From Microcaldota archaeon (GTDB taxonomy: Archaea > Micrarchaeota > Micrarchaeia > Micrarchaeales > CABMGC01), in NCBI GenBank assembly GCA_021791075.1, contig JAJYXH010000034.1, positions 1 through 7,496 of the forward strand: a stretch of 7,496 nucleotides of DNA. Direction: 5' to 3'. Shown here piece by piece: positions 1 to 5,839 of the stretch. Positions within the stretch are counted from its first letter, which is position 1, and every line of letters begins with the position of its first letter. The position numbers and the translations under genes were made by a program. The notes below the pieces were generated by a model. It was not told the origin of the DNA. It ran no database searches and saw only the letters and a list, made by a program, of their open reading frames with translations.

Positions 1-63
1 TGCAAGGTCTTTGTTGACTCTGGTCACCACCCTCGGGTTCGCCCTCTTATTGGGCTTTCCCAT
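1..63 (-). CDS. Possible 5' end of a basic protein, leaving the left edge
   Basis: From an ATG at 63-61 the minus strand is open for 21 codons to the window edge. The peptide begins MGKPNKRANPRV and is strongly basic. Its codons (AAG, AGG, GTG, CCG) match the bias of the well-supported genes here. A weak TATA-like TTATCC lies about 27 bp upstream of the ATG, the same spacing seen at better promoters in the window. No family can be named from so short a piece. The competing reading is a plus-strand frame open from 2 to 199, hydrophobic at first, which could be the tail of a membrane protein. It would overlap the ATPase gene by about 50 bp and uses TTG/TTA leucine codons that are uncommon in the other genes, so I prefer the minus reading, but only weakly. 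Confidence 0.25.
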   Translation of the reverse strand, partial: MGKPNKRANPRVVTRVNKDLA

Positions 64-149
64 ACTGAAACAGTCAGTCGAAAAGGATAAGGACTTAACG
101 TCGTTCAGGAATTATGGGATGAAGCCATACCCGGCCAAATCCTTAATAA

Positions 150-899
150 TTACTCCTTTGCTATCGCGGCGTAGATCTCGTCGACTATGTCGTTGAACTC
201 CTTGCTCCTCTTGTTCCTCGGCCCCTTCAGCCCGAGCGACCTTATCTCCTTGACGTGGGCCGGCTTCGTTGAGAGGACCACGATCTTGTCCGAAAGCTCC
301 ACGGCTTCTTCCACGTTGTGCGTAACCATTATCACAGAATTGACTGAGATGTCCTTGCTCTGCAGCATGAACATGATATCAGACCTCATCGTGTTTGCCG
401 TCAGCTCGTCGAGCGCGCTGAACGGTTCGTCCATTAGCAGGACCTGCGGCTCTGAGGCTATGGCCCTGGCGATTCCGACCCTCTGCTTCATGCCGCCGCT
501 GAGCGCGTTGGGATAGTAGTCCTCGAACCCCGTGAGGCCGAACCTGTCTATCAGCTCCATCGACTTCTCAGTCTTCTCCTCGTCGGTGAGCGTCGTGAGC
601 GAGAGGCCAACCTTTATGTTCTCTATGTTCGTGAGCCATGGCAGAAGAGCGAAGTCCTGGAAGACGAATGACATTCCAAGGGTAGGCCCGCGCACCTGTC
701 TGTTCAGGTACATGACCTTTCCTGACGTTGGCGGTACGAGCCCGGCTATTATCCTCAGCAGGGTAGACTTTCCGCATCCGGACGGGCCCATCAGTGAGAC
801 GAACTCACCCTTCTCTGCGCCGAAAGAGATGTTTTCCATTATCTTCATTCCGCTAGCCGGGAACGTGAAGGATACTTGGTCTACGTTTACCATGCTCAT
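150..899 (-). CDS. ABC transporter ATPase, nitrate/sulfonate/taurine (NitT/TauT) type
   Basis: This is the cytoplasmic nucleotide-binding subunit (249 aa) that powers the adjacent permease. All ABC motifs are intact: Walker A GPSGCGKST at residues 38-46, Q-loop Gln81, signature LSGGMKQR at 133-140, Walker B VLLMDEP at 153-159 with catalytic Glu158, D-loop SALD at 161-164, and switch His194. The 'FVFQDFALLPWLT' stretch (residues 78-90) is typical of the SsuB/TauB/NrtC group (COG1116). Length is normal for a free-standing subunit; it lacks the C-terminal AAA-associated extension that some relatives carry. It starts 6 bp after the permease stop codon, so the two genes form an operon. The ATG at 899 sits 4 nt after a GATGATC motif; an in-frame ATG two codons later is an alternative start. 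The transported substrate cannot be read from the sequence. Identification as an ABC ATPase is firm. Confidence 0.95.
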   Translation of the reverse strand: MSMVNVDQVSFTFPASGMKIMENISFGAEKGEFVSLMGPSGCGKSTLLRIIAGLVPPTSGKVMYLNRQVRGPTLGMSFVFQDFALLPWLTNIENIKVGLSLTTLTDEEKTEKSMELIDRFGLTGFEDYYPNALSGGMKQRVGIARAIASEPQVLLMDEPFSALDELTANTMRSDIMFMLQSKDISVNSVIMVTHNVEEAVELSDKIVVLSTKPAHVKEIRSLGLKGPRNKRSKEFNDIVDEIYAAIAKE

Positions 900-903
900 A
901 TTA

Positions 904-910
904 GATCATC
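904..910 (-). promoter_or_regulatory. Ribosome binding site of the ABC ATPase gene
   Basis: On the minus strand the sequence reads GATGATC, one mismatch from GGTGATC, which pairs with the archaeal 16S rRNA 3' end. Four nucleotides follow before the ATG at 899. The motif includes the TGA stop of the permease gene, consistent with translational coupling. It supports 899 over the second ATG at 893. Confidence 0.5.
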
Positions 911-2504
911 CGTATATTTTGGAGACGTTTCTATACATTCTCTTCCAGACGAATGTGTTTATCAGGAGTATCATTACCACGAGATTCAGCAGCGCGACGC
1001 CCATCAGCGCGAGATTGTTGGATCCGAGCGCGGAGTCGAGGAGAGTTCCGATGCCGTGCTGCACGGAACTGGTGATCGTGCCGCCTGTGAGACCCGCGCT
1101 CGTGAAGTACTCAGCGACTATGCTGGCGTTCCATTCGGCGGCTATCGCGGTCAATGCCCCTGTTATAAAACCTGGTAGGAGTGCTTTAATATATATATTC
1201 TTCCAGGCCGGTATCCCCTTTATCCCGAAGAGCTTCTTCACCTCGAAGATGCTTGCCGGAAGCGTCCTCGTGCTCGCGTAGATGCTGAAGATGACGTACC
1301 AGATTCCGCTCAGGAAGAAGACAGCCATTGCTACAAACTCCCCCCTGTATGGAAATCCTGAGAAGACGATCGCTATCCCCGGAAGCAGTATCGTTGCCGG
1401 GATCGAGGCGATTATCTGGAAGAAGAGAACGTACTTGGAGCTCTGCCTCGACTTGAAGACAAGATACACGCATAGCGGGAATGCTATGGCAGTTATAAGG
1501 GCAAATGCGACCCAGACCCTTGCGAACGAGAAGAGCAGCGCAACAAGACTCGTCTCCTCCAGCGAGATCGCGGCCGGGTAGACCGATACGATGTATCCGA
1601 TAATGGCGAGTATGACGATCGCTGCTATCGCGTAGTATATCCACTTGCTTATCACAAATCCCTTCTCCTGAACCTGCGCTTGGGGAGTCTGTCCCACCAT
1701 CTTGAACGCTTTCTTCTTTGCCGGGGATTTGGAAGGAGCAAACGCGTAGAAAGGCTGTGCTATTACCCTCTTTGAGAACCAGCTTACGAACATTCCTGTC
1801 CTCGCGAACCTTCTGGTAGACTTCGGCGTTGCCCTGGTGTACCTGTCGGCGTAGTCCTCGAGGGGCTTGAAGAAGAGGAACCTCGTAAGCACCACGAATA
1901 TAATGAAGATCGCTATACCGAGAAGGTACGCCTGGATGCTTCCCCCCGCTGTTCCCGGAGCGTACTTTATGAGATCAACGCCGATTCCGTGCTGCACCTG
2001 CTCGCTGACAGTTCCCATGGAGAAGATCTCGCTGGTGACTAGGTAGAAGAGGCCGATAGACCATGAGAGGATCGACTGCTGGACGATCCTTGGGAGAGCA
2101 GCGGGTATGAATATCTTCCTTAGTCTCTCGATCGTTCTCATCCTGTACAGATTTGCAACCTCTATAAACTCCCTGGGGATGGTCTTTATCGACTCGTACA
2201 CCCCGAAGATTATATTCCAGACCATGCTCGTGACTATAAGGAAGATGACAGCCGCGTTTATCCCTATGTATCCGGGAAGGTAGAATACGAATATGACCAG
2301 CGCGATAGGGAAGAATGCGAGTATCGGTATCGTCTGGAGTATGTCCGTCACCGGAAGGATTATCTTCTCGGCCCTGGGCGATAACGCCGCATAGACTCCG
2401 ATGACCATGCTTATCGCTATGGATATGAAGAGCGCGATGAACATTCTCCCCCAGGAGAAGAGCGCATCGATGATAAATTTAAATGCGAGCCCATAAAATG
2501 TCAT
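906..2504 (-). CDS. ABC transporter permease with two fused transmembrane domains (COG4986-like)
   Basis: This membrane subunit of an anion-type ABC importer appears to be a tandem duplication in one chain, 532 aa from the start chosen here. Residue numbers below count from the upstream ATG at 2528. The first half (about 9-230) carries an EAA-loop at 118-144 (EFIEVANLYRM, then KIFIPAALP). The second half (about 295-540) carries another at 425-452 (FEVKKLFG, then ALLPG). These loops dock onto the ATPase. Both halves contain VQHGIG (178-183 and 489-494), an internal repeat that supports duplication. A hydrophilic, basic linker (about 221-292) joins them. I chose Met9 at 2504 rather than the ATG at 2528 because that upstream ATG overlaps a TATA box centred 27 bp before 2504, so transcription should begin at about 2504 as a leaderless message. 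Family: the duplicated permease usually listed as an anion transport system. No periplasmic-binding-protein gene is visible next to it, and the substrate is unknown. Confidence 0.9.
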   Translation of the reverse strand: MTFYGLAFKFIIDALFSWGRMFIALFISIAISMVIGVYAALSPRAEKIILPVTDILQTIPILAFFPIALVIFVFYLPGYIGINAAVIFLIVTSMVWNIIFGVYESIKTIPREFIEVANLYRMRTIERLRKIFIPAALPRIVQQSILSWSIGLFYLVTSEIFSMGTVSEQVQHGIGVDLIKYAPGTAGGSIQAYLLGIAIFIIFVVLTRFLFFKPLEDYADRYTRATPKSTRRFARTGMFVSWFSKRVIAQPFYAFAPSKSPAKKKAFKMVGQTPQAQVQEKGFVISKWIYYAIAAIVILAIIGYIVSVYPAAISLEETSLVALLFSFARVWVAFALITAIAFPLCVYLVFKSRQSSKYVLFFQIIASIPATILLPGIAIVFSGFPYRGEFVAMAVFFLSGIWYVIFSIYASTRTLPASIFEVKKLFGIKGIPAWKNIYIKALLPGFITGALTAIAAEWNASIVAEYFTSAGLTGGTITSSVQHGIGTLLDSALGSNNLALMGVALLNLVVMILLINTFVWKRMYRNVSKIYG

Positions 2505-2526
2505 TGATGATATGACCCGACAAATC

Positions 2527-2535
2527 ATTATAAGC
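2527..2535 (-). promoter_or_regulatory. TATA box of the ABC importer operon
   Basis: The minus strand reads GCTTATAAT, preceded by purine-rich CGAAG where TFB (BRE) would bind. Its centre (about 2531) is 27 bp upstream of the ATG at 2504, the spacing expected between an archaeal TATA box and the transcription start of a leaderless mRNA. The ATG at 2528 overlaps the box and is unlikely to be transcribed. Confidence 0.7.
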
Positions 2536-2549
2536 CTTCGTGTAGTTTC

Positions 2550-2563
2550 GATGACCGTTCATC
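2550..2563. promoter_or_regulatory. Candidate operator: inverted repeat between divergent promoters
   Basis: GATGA-CCGT-TCATC is a perfect inverted repeat with 5-bp arms and a 4-bp spacer. Its centre (about 2556.5) is within 2 bp of the midpoint between the two TATA-box centres (2531 and 2578). A dimeric regulator bound here could affect both promoters. Short palindromes arise by chance, so only the position makes this notable; the regulator is unknown. Confidence 0.4.
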
Positions 2564-2573
2564 CCGGCTATGG

Positions 2574-2582
2574 CTTAAAATA
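2574..2582 (+). promoter_or_regulatory. TATA box of the V4R-like/secY operon
   Basis: CTTAAAATA is centred about 33 bp upstream of the ATG at 2611, predicting a transcription start near 2604-2606 and a leader of only about 5-7 nt. Together with the upstream GG it mirrors the GGCTTATAA of the divergent operon. Confidence 0.55.
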
Positions 2583-2610
2583 GTTATGCAGAGATAGTAA
2601 TCTGAATGTC

Positions 2611-3699
2611 ATGCCTGCAAAGAAGACGATAAAGAAGGGCGCACGCAGAGGGAGAAAGCCGCCGGGGCGAACTGCGAAGGTTGCGTCAAGGCGCAACGCA
2701 AGGATGAAGGTTGCACCAGCAAAGGTGGGAATGCCGCGGAGAGCAGGAAGGCATGAGAAGGCGGGGCGGGGAACGGCAGCGGCGCGGACCGGCAGGGAAG
2801 CGCCGAACGACCTTGAGGAACTGCTCGTAAGGGACCTTGTCGGCTCAGGCGCAGTACCGAAACTTAATAGCGGCGTCCTGGCGCAGGACCTGATCCTCAG
2901 TCTTACGGCCTCGACAAGGAAGCTCGGCTACAACCTCGGATTCGGAGTGGGCAGGCAGATCTACAGGGAGGGCGGGGCCAACATAGGGATGTTCTTCGAC
3001 GTTCTCGAGAAGCTCGGGCTCGGCAAGGTTCTCTATTATCCCTCTGAGGAGCACGTGGTCATAACCTCAATGCTCGACACAAAGCAGATCGCGAGCCTTG
3101 AAACCGGGGCGCACGTCTTTGAGTCTGGGGTCATCGCTGGATACTTCTCGGGCTACCTTAACAGGATGGTCAGGGTTAGGGAGACCCTCTGCATCTTCAA
3201 GAACTCCAACGTATGCCAGTTCATCGCCGATGCGGTTCAGCATCACTATCATTTTGTTGACCGGGACCCGAAACTCGACGTGGTGATAAGCGCGATAGCG
3301 TCCGGCATTAACAGGATCGATGGCACTGCCAAGAATCTGGAGAACAGGGACTACCTTCTTCTTCCGTCGCTTCCCCTCGCGAGGATGCCGCTGCTTGACG
3401 AGGCCTGCAAGATCCTCTATCTTGCCGGAGGGAGGCTCGCGATGATCGGGGGATCAGAATACAAGGAGGCTATTGGAAAGATAGCGCGGTACTTCGACCT
3501 CGAAGACGCCCAGGTGACTGAGTCGAAGGGCAAAAGGATTATAAGACTTAAGTATAAAGATTATAATTCGCTAGAAGGGATAGTCAGGCTATCAAGTTCA
3601 ATGGCGATGGGCTATGTCGCCAAGGCCTCCGGATCGGAGCCCGTGGCTAGGGCATCCGTAGGAAAGAACGGCACCTATTTGGTAAGCATAAGGGCCTGA
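2611..3699 (+). CDS. Tandem V4R-like domain protein with a basic N-terminal tail
   Basis: This 362-aa protein has three parts. Residues 1-67 form a low-complexity basic tail (22 Lys/Arg against 3 acidic residues, with Ala, Pro and Gly), histone-tail-like and probably disordered; RGRKPPGR (13-20) loosely recalls an AT-hook. Residues about 88-206 match the V4R (4-vinyl-reductase-like, hydrocarbon-binding) pattern: the GYNLGFGVGRQ helix, ESGVIAGYFSGYLN (171-184), then RETLCIFKNSNVCQF (190-204) with Cys194 and Cys202 in the family's E-x-x-C...C-x-F arrangement. Residues about 262-362 seem to repeat the same layout (LAGGRLAMIG, a strand pair, SSSMAMGYVAKASG, then ARASVGKNGTYLVSI) without the cysteines, suggesting a degenerate second copy. 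ATG 2611 is the first in-frame start after a stop at 2581-2583. The gene lies 25 bp upstream of secY and is presumably co-transcribed with it. V4R domains occur in ligand-sensing regulators; a DNA- or RNA-binding sensor role is inference. The exact function is unknown. Confidence 0.8.
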   Translation: MPAKKTIKKGARRGRKPPGRTAKVASRRNARMKVAPAKVGMPRRAGRHEKAGRGTAAARTGREAPNDLEELLVRDLVGSGAVPKLNSGVLAQDLILSLTASTRKLGYNLGFGVGRQIYREGGANIGMFFDVLEKLGLGKVLYYPSEEHVVITSMLDTKQIASLETGAHVFESGVIAGYFSGYLNRMVRVRETLCIFKNSNVCQFIADAVQHHYHFVDRDPKLDVVISAIASGINRIDGTAKNLENRDYLLLPSLPLARMPLLDEACKILYLAGGRLAMIGGSEYKEAIGKIARYFDLEDAQVTESKGKRIIRLKYKDYNSLEGIVRLSSSMAMGYVAKASGSEPVARASVGKNGTYLVSIRA

Positions 3700-3713
3700 T
3701 TCATGGTTTAGCT

Positions 3714-3717
3714 GGTG
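3714..3717 (+). promoter_or_regulatory. Ribosome binding site of secY
   Basis: GGTG, part of the archaeal Shine-Dalgarno GGAGGTGATC, ends 7 nt before the ATG at 3725. It supports this start and suggests secY is translated as an internal cistron. Confidence 0.55.
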
Positions 3718-3724
3718 TGCTAGA

Positions 3725-5245
3725 ATGTCTTTGGAGTTTCTCAATCCGATACTTAAGTTCATACCAAACATAAAGAAGCCCGAGAGGGCCTTTACATTTA
3801 GGGAGAAGCTGGAGTGGACGGCGGTGATAATGGTCGCATACTTCGCGATGTTCAGCACGGCCGCGATCGGCGTGAATCCGGGGCAGGCGCAGCAGCTCTT
3901 CCAGCTGATAAACGTCATATTCGCAGCCAAGATCGGCACGCTCATAACCGTAGGTATCACTCCGATAGTCCTCTCAAGCATAGTGCTCCAGCTGTTGCAG
4001 GGTTCCGGAGTCCTAAACATCGACCTCAACGACATGGAGCAGAGGGGAAGGTTCCAGAGCATACAGAAACTCATGGCGCTAGTGGTGGCGGTAGTCGAGG
4101 CGCTCTTCTTCACTTACACATTCACGCAGAGCGGCATCGTGCAGCCTGGAGCCTTCGGCATTGTCTTCCTCCAGCTGATGATCGGGGCCATACTGATAAT
4201 CTATCTCGATGAGATGATGGTCAAGTACGGACTCACCTCGGGAATCAACCTTTTCATAGCTGGCGGAGTCGCTTATGCAATAATAGCCGGCACGCTTACG
4301 ATACTTCTTCCGGCAGCCGCATCGGCGATCTCGGCCGGCGGAGGGACGGCAATACCGCAGGCCATACTCGCGTTCGGACCGCTCTTCGTTGCGATAATAG
4401 TCATGCTTGTCAGCATATACGTCTACGACATGAAGGTCGAGCTTCCGATGGTCTTCAGTCAGTTCAGGGGCATAGGCGGAAGACTCCCGATCTCCCTGCT
4501 TTACGTCAGCGTCATGCCGGTCATCTTCTCGACCTCGCTTATGATAGCTATGACTTCGGTCCTTGGCGGCGCGATATCGCACGTGACCGGTTCCAATCTT
4601 GCAAGCTTCATAGGATATTACACCGATCAGGCTTCGGCAACTGGAACTCTCACGCCAACTCTCGGTGGCGGCCTTCTCTATCTGATCTCACTGAACACTT
4701 TCTCCTCTGGTTATCTGCCTCCGCCATACGGGGTCGGATACGAACAATACTTCAGTAACTTGGCCACAGGCACAACGCCGCTTCTTCTCCCTTGGGGCAA
4801 CTCACCAGCCACGATAGCGCAGAATCCTTCGTTATACTGCACGATTGCAAACTCCTGCGTGCTTGTGCCGGAGTGGGTGCACATAATACTCTCGACAGCG
4901 GTTCTCGTGATCCTCTGCGTCATCTTCGGCAAGTTCTACATAGAGATGACCGGCCAGAATCCGAAGAACGTTGCTGATCAGCTCCAGTCAGTGGGATGGC
5001 AGATACCGGGCTTCAGGAGGGATCCGAGGATAATAGAGGGCATACTTGACAAGTATATACCAACCATAACGGTCCTCGGCAGCATCTTCGTTGCACTGCT
5101 TGCGGCCTTTGCAAACCTTACCGGGGCGATCGGCAGCGGCATGGGAGTGCTTCTTACTGTGGGAATCATGTACGGACTCTACCAGCAGCTCGAGAGCCAG
5201 CACCAGCTCGAAGGAGTTCCTGCACTTGACAAGCTGCTCTCCTAG
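3725..5245 (+). CDS. secY: Preprotein translocase subunit SecY (Sec61 alpha)
   Basis: SecY is the channel-forming subunit of the SecYE-beta translocon in the cytoplasmic membrane, which exports unfolded proteins and inserts membrane proteins. The 506-aa sequence has the archaeal N-terminal signature (NIKKPERAFTFREKLEW, 15-31) and ten predicted transmembrane segments, at about 31-50, 67-92, 113-133, 141-161, 172-196, 214-232, 258-282, 383-402, 447-467 and 471-487. The plug region is near 52-66. The conserved cytosolic loop EQRGRFQSIQKL follows TM2 (105-116). The ribosome-contacting loop before TM9 holds GFRRDPRIIEGILDKYIP (429-446). It is about 70 residues longer than the Methanocaldococcus protein (about 436 aa), mainly through a roughly 100-residue external loop between TM7 and TM8 (283-382) with Cys372 and Cys378. 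Unlike most archaeal secY genes it is not beside ribosomal protein genes. It follows the V4R-like gene by 25 bp and ends 4 bp from a convergent gene. Confidence 0.98.
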   Translation: MSLEFLNPILKFIPNIKKPERAFTFREKLEWTAVIMVAYFAMFSTAAIGVNPGQAQQLFQLINVIFAAKIGTLITVGITPIVLSSIVLQLLQGSGVLNIDLNDMEQRGRFQSIQKLMALVVAVVEALFFTYTFTQSGIVQPGAFGIVFLQLMIGAILIIYLDEMMVKYGLTSGINLFIAGGVAYAIIAGTLTILLPAAASAISAGGGTAIPQAILAFGPLFVAIIVMLVSIYVYDMKVELPMVFSQFRGIGGRLPISLLYVSVMPVIFSTSLMIAMTSVLGGAISHVTGSNLASFIGYYTDQASATGTLTPTLGGGLLYLISLNTFSSGYLPPPYGVGYEQYFSNLATGTTPLLLPWGNSPATIAQNPSLYCTIANSCVLVPEWVHIILSTAVLVILCVIFGKFYIEMTGQNPKNVADQLQSVGWQIPGFRRDPRIIEGILDKYIPTITVLGSIFVALLAAFANLTGAIGSGMGVLLTVGIMYGLYQQLESQHQLEGVPALDKLLS

Positions 5246-5249
5246 CAGT

Positions 5250-5834
5250 TTACTTCGCGCCTATCAATGAGGATACGGTGACGATGTTCTCCTTTCCTAT
5301 CGCTCGCCTGAGCGACTCTGTCGTCATGCTGGGACCCAGATCCTTATCTGTCGATATGCATGCATCCTCGACGACCTTGACATCAAATCCACTTGTGGCG
5401 CCTTCTGTGGCTGCTTTCTCTAGCGAGGCGCTAGAGTAAACCCCGGTAAGGTAGACTTTGTCTGCATGCTTCTCGTTTAAGAATTTCATTAGGTCTTCGG
5501 TAAAGACCGAGTCTCTCGTGTGAAAGAACTCTGGACTGCTCCCGAGCCCGAGCCTCTTCAGCCTGACTCCAATGTCCGACCCCGGAAGTATCGAGAAGAC
5601 TGTGATCCCGGAGAAGACCGATAGCAGCAGGTGAATCTTCTCCGCGTCCGGTCCAGCGGCAGGGACTTTCTGCATGTCAACAACTATGAGTACGTCGTGC
5701 TTTAGCGCATGCCTTATGGTAAGCGCGGGATCGTCCTTCTTGTTCTCCTCTCTCCTTCTGGCCACTGTTTCCCTTAGCTGGATCTTCGGCTCTTCGTCAT
5801 TCCCGGACTGCTTGAAGACATTCTGCTCTGCCAT
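5250..5834 (-). CDS. Isochorismatase-superfamily (cysteine hydrolase-like) protein, catalytic residues altered
   Basis: This 194-aa protein has the alpha/beta fold of the isochorismatase/nicotinamidase superfamily. After a charged extension of about 45 residues comes the first strand, HDVLIVVDMQK (46-56), with the family's Asp at 53. Next are a DSVFTEDLMKFL stretch (108-119), the TGVYSSASLEKA loop (130-141), and GFDVKVVEDAC (149-159). In active cysteine hydrolases the loop reads G-x-x-T-D-x-C. Here the nucleophile position is Ser137, and the usual Lys before the SAF-like motif is His105. True isochorismatases (EntB-like, GVYAHIGC) also lack the cysteine and share the Tyr after GV, but this loop does not match them further. 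The protein may be non-catalytic or do different chemistry. It starts 5 bp after the dehydrogenase gene and uses a GGTGA site inside that gene's last codons, so the two are an operon. It converges on secY with a 4-bp gap. Confidence 0.85.
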   Translation of the reverse strand: MAEQNVFKQSGNDEEPKIQLRETVARRREENKKDDPALTIRHALKHDVLIVVDMQKVPAAGPDAEKIHLLLSVFSGITVFSILPGSDIGVRLKRLGLGSSPEFFHTRDSVFTEDLMKFLNEKHADKVYLTGVYSSASLEKAATEGATSGFDVKVVEDACISTDKDLGPSMTTESLRRAIGKENIVTVSSLIGAK

Positions 5835-5839
5835 CCCGA

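Noticed and set aside
2..199. Plus-strand open frame at the left edge with a hydrophobic first half, as the tail of a membrane protein
   Set aside because: It overlaps the ATPase gene 3' end by about 50 bp in antisense, uses Leu codons (TTG, TTA) uncommon in the clear genes, and its hydrophobicity is what the complement of a basic coding strand gives. Not excluded, but less likely.
532..1281. Long plus-strand open frame opposite the ATPase and permease genes
   Set aside because: It lies antisense to two strongly supported genes with full family motifs; the translation shows no recognisable domain.
3598..4113. Minus-strand open frame opposite secY
   Set aside because: It is the complement of secY membrane-segment codons and has no independent start signal or family motif.
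4079..4582. Arg/Asp/His-rich minus-strand frame opposite secY
   Set aside because: The skewed composition is typical of a shadow frame of hydrophobic coding sequence.
5240..5255. Terminator between secY and the convergent isochorismatase-like gene
   Set aside because: Only 4 bp separate the stop codons, and there is no hairpin or T-run of note on either strand.
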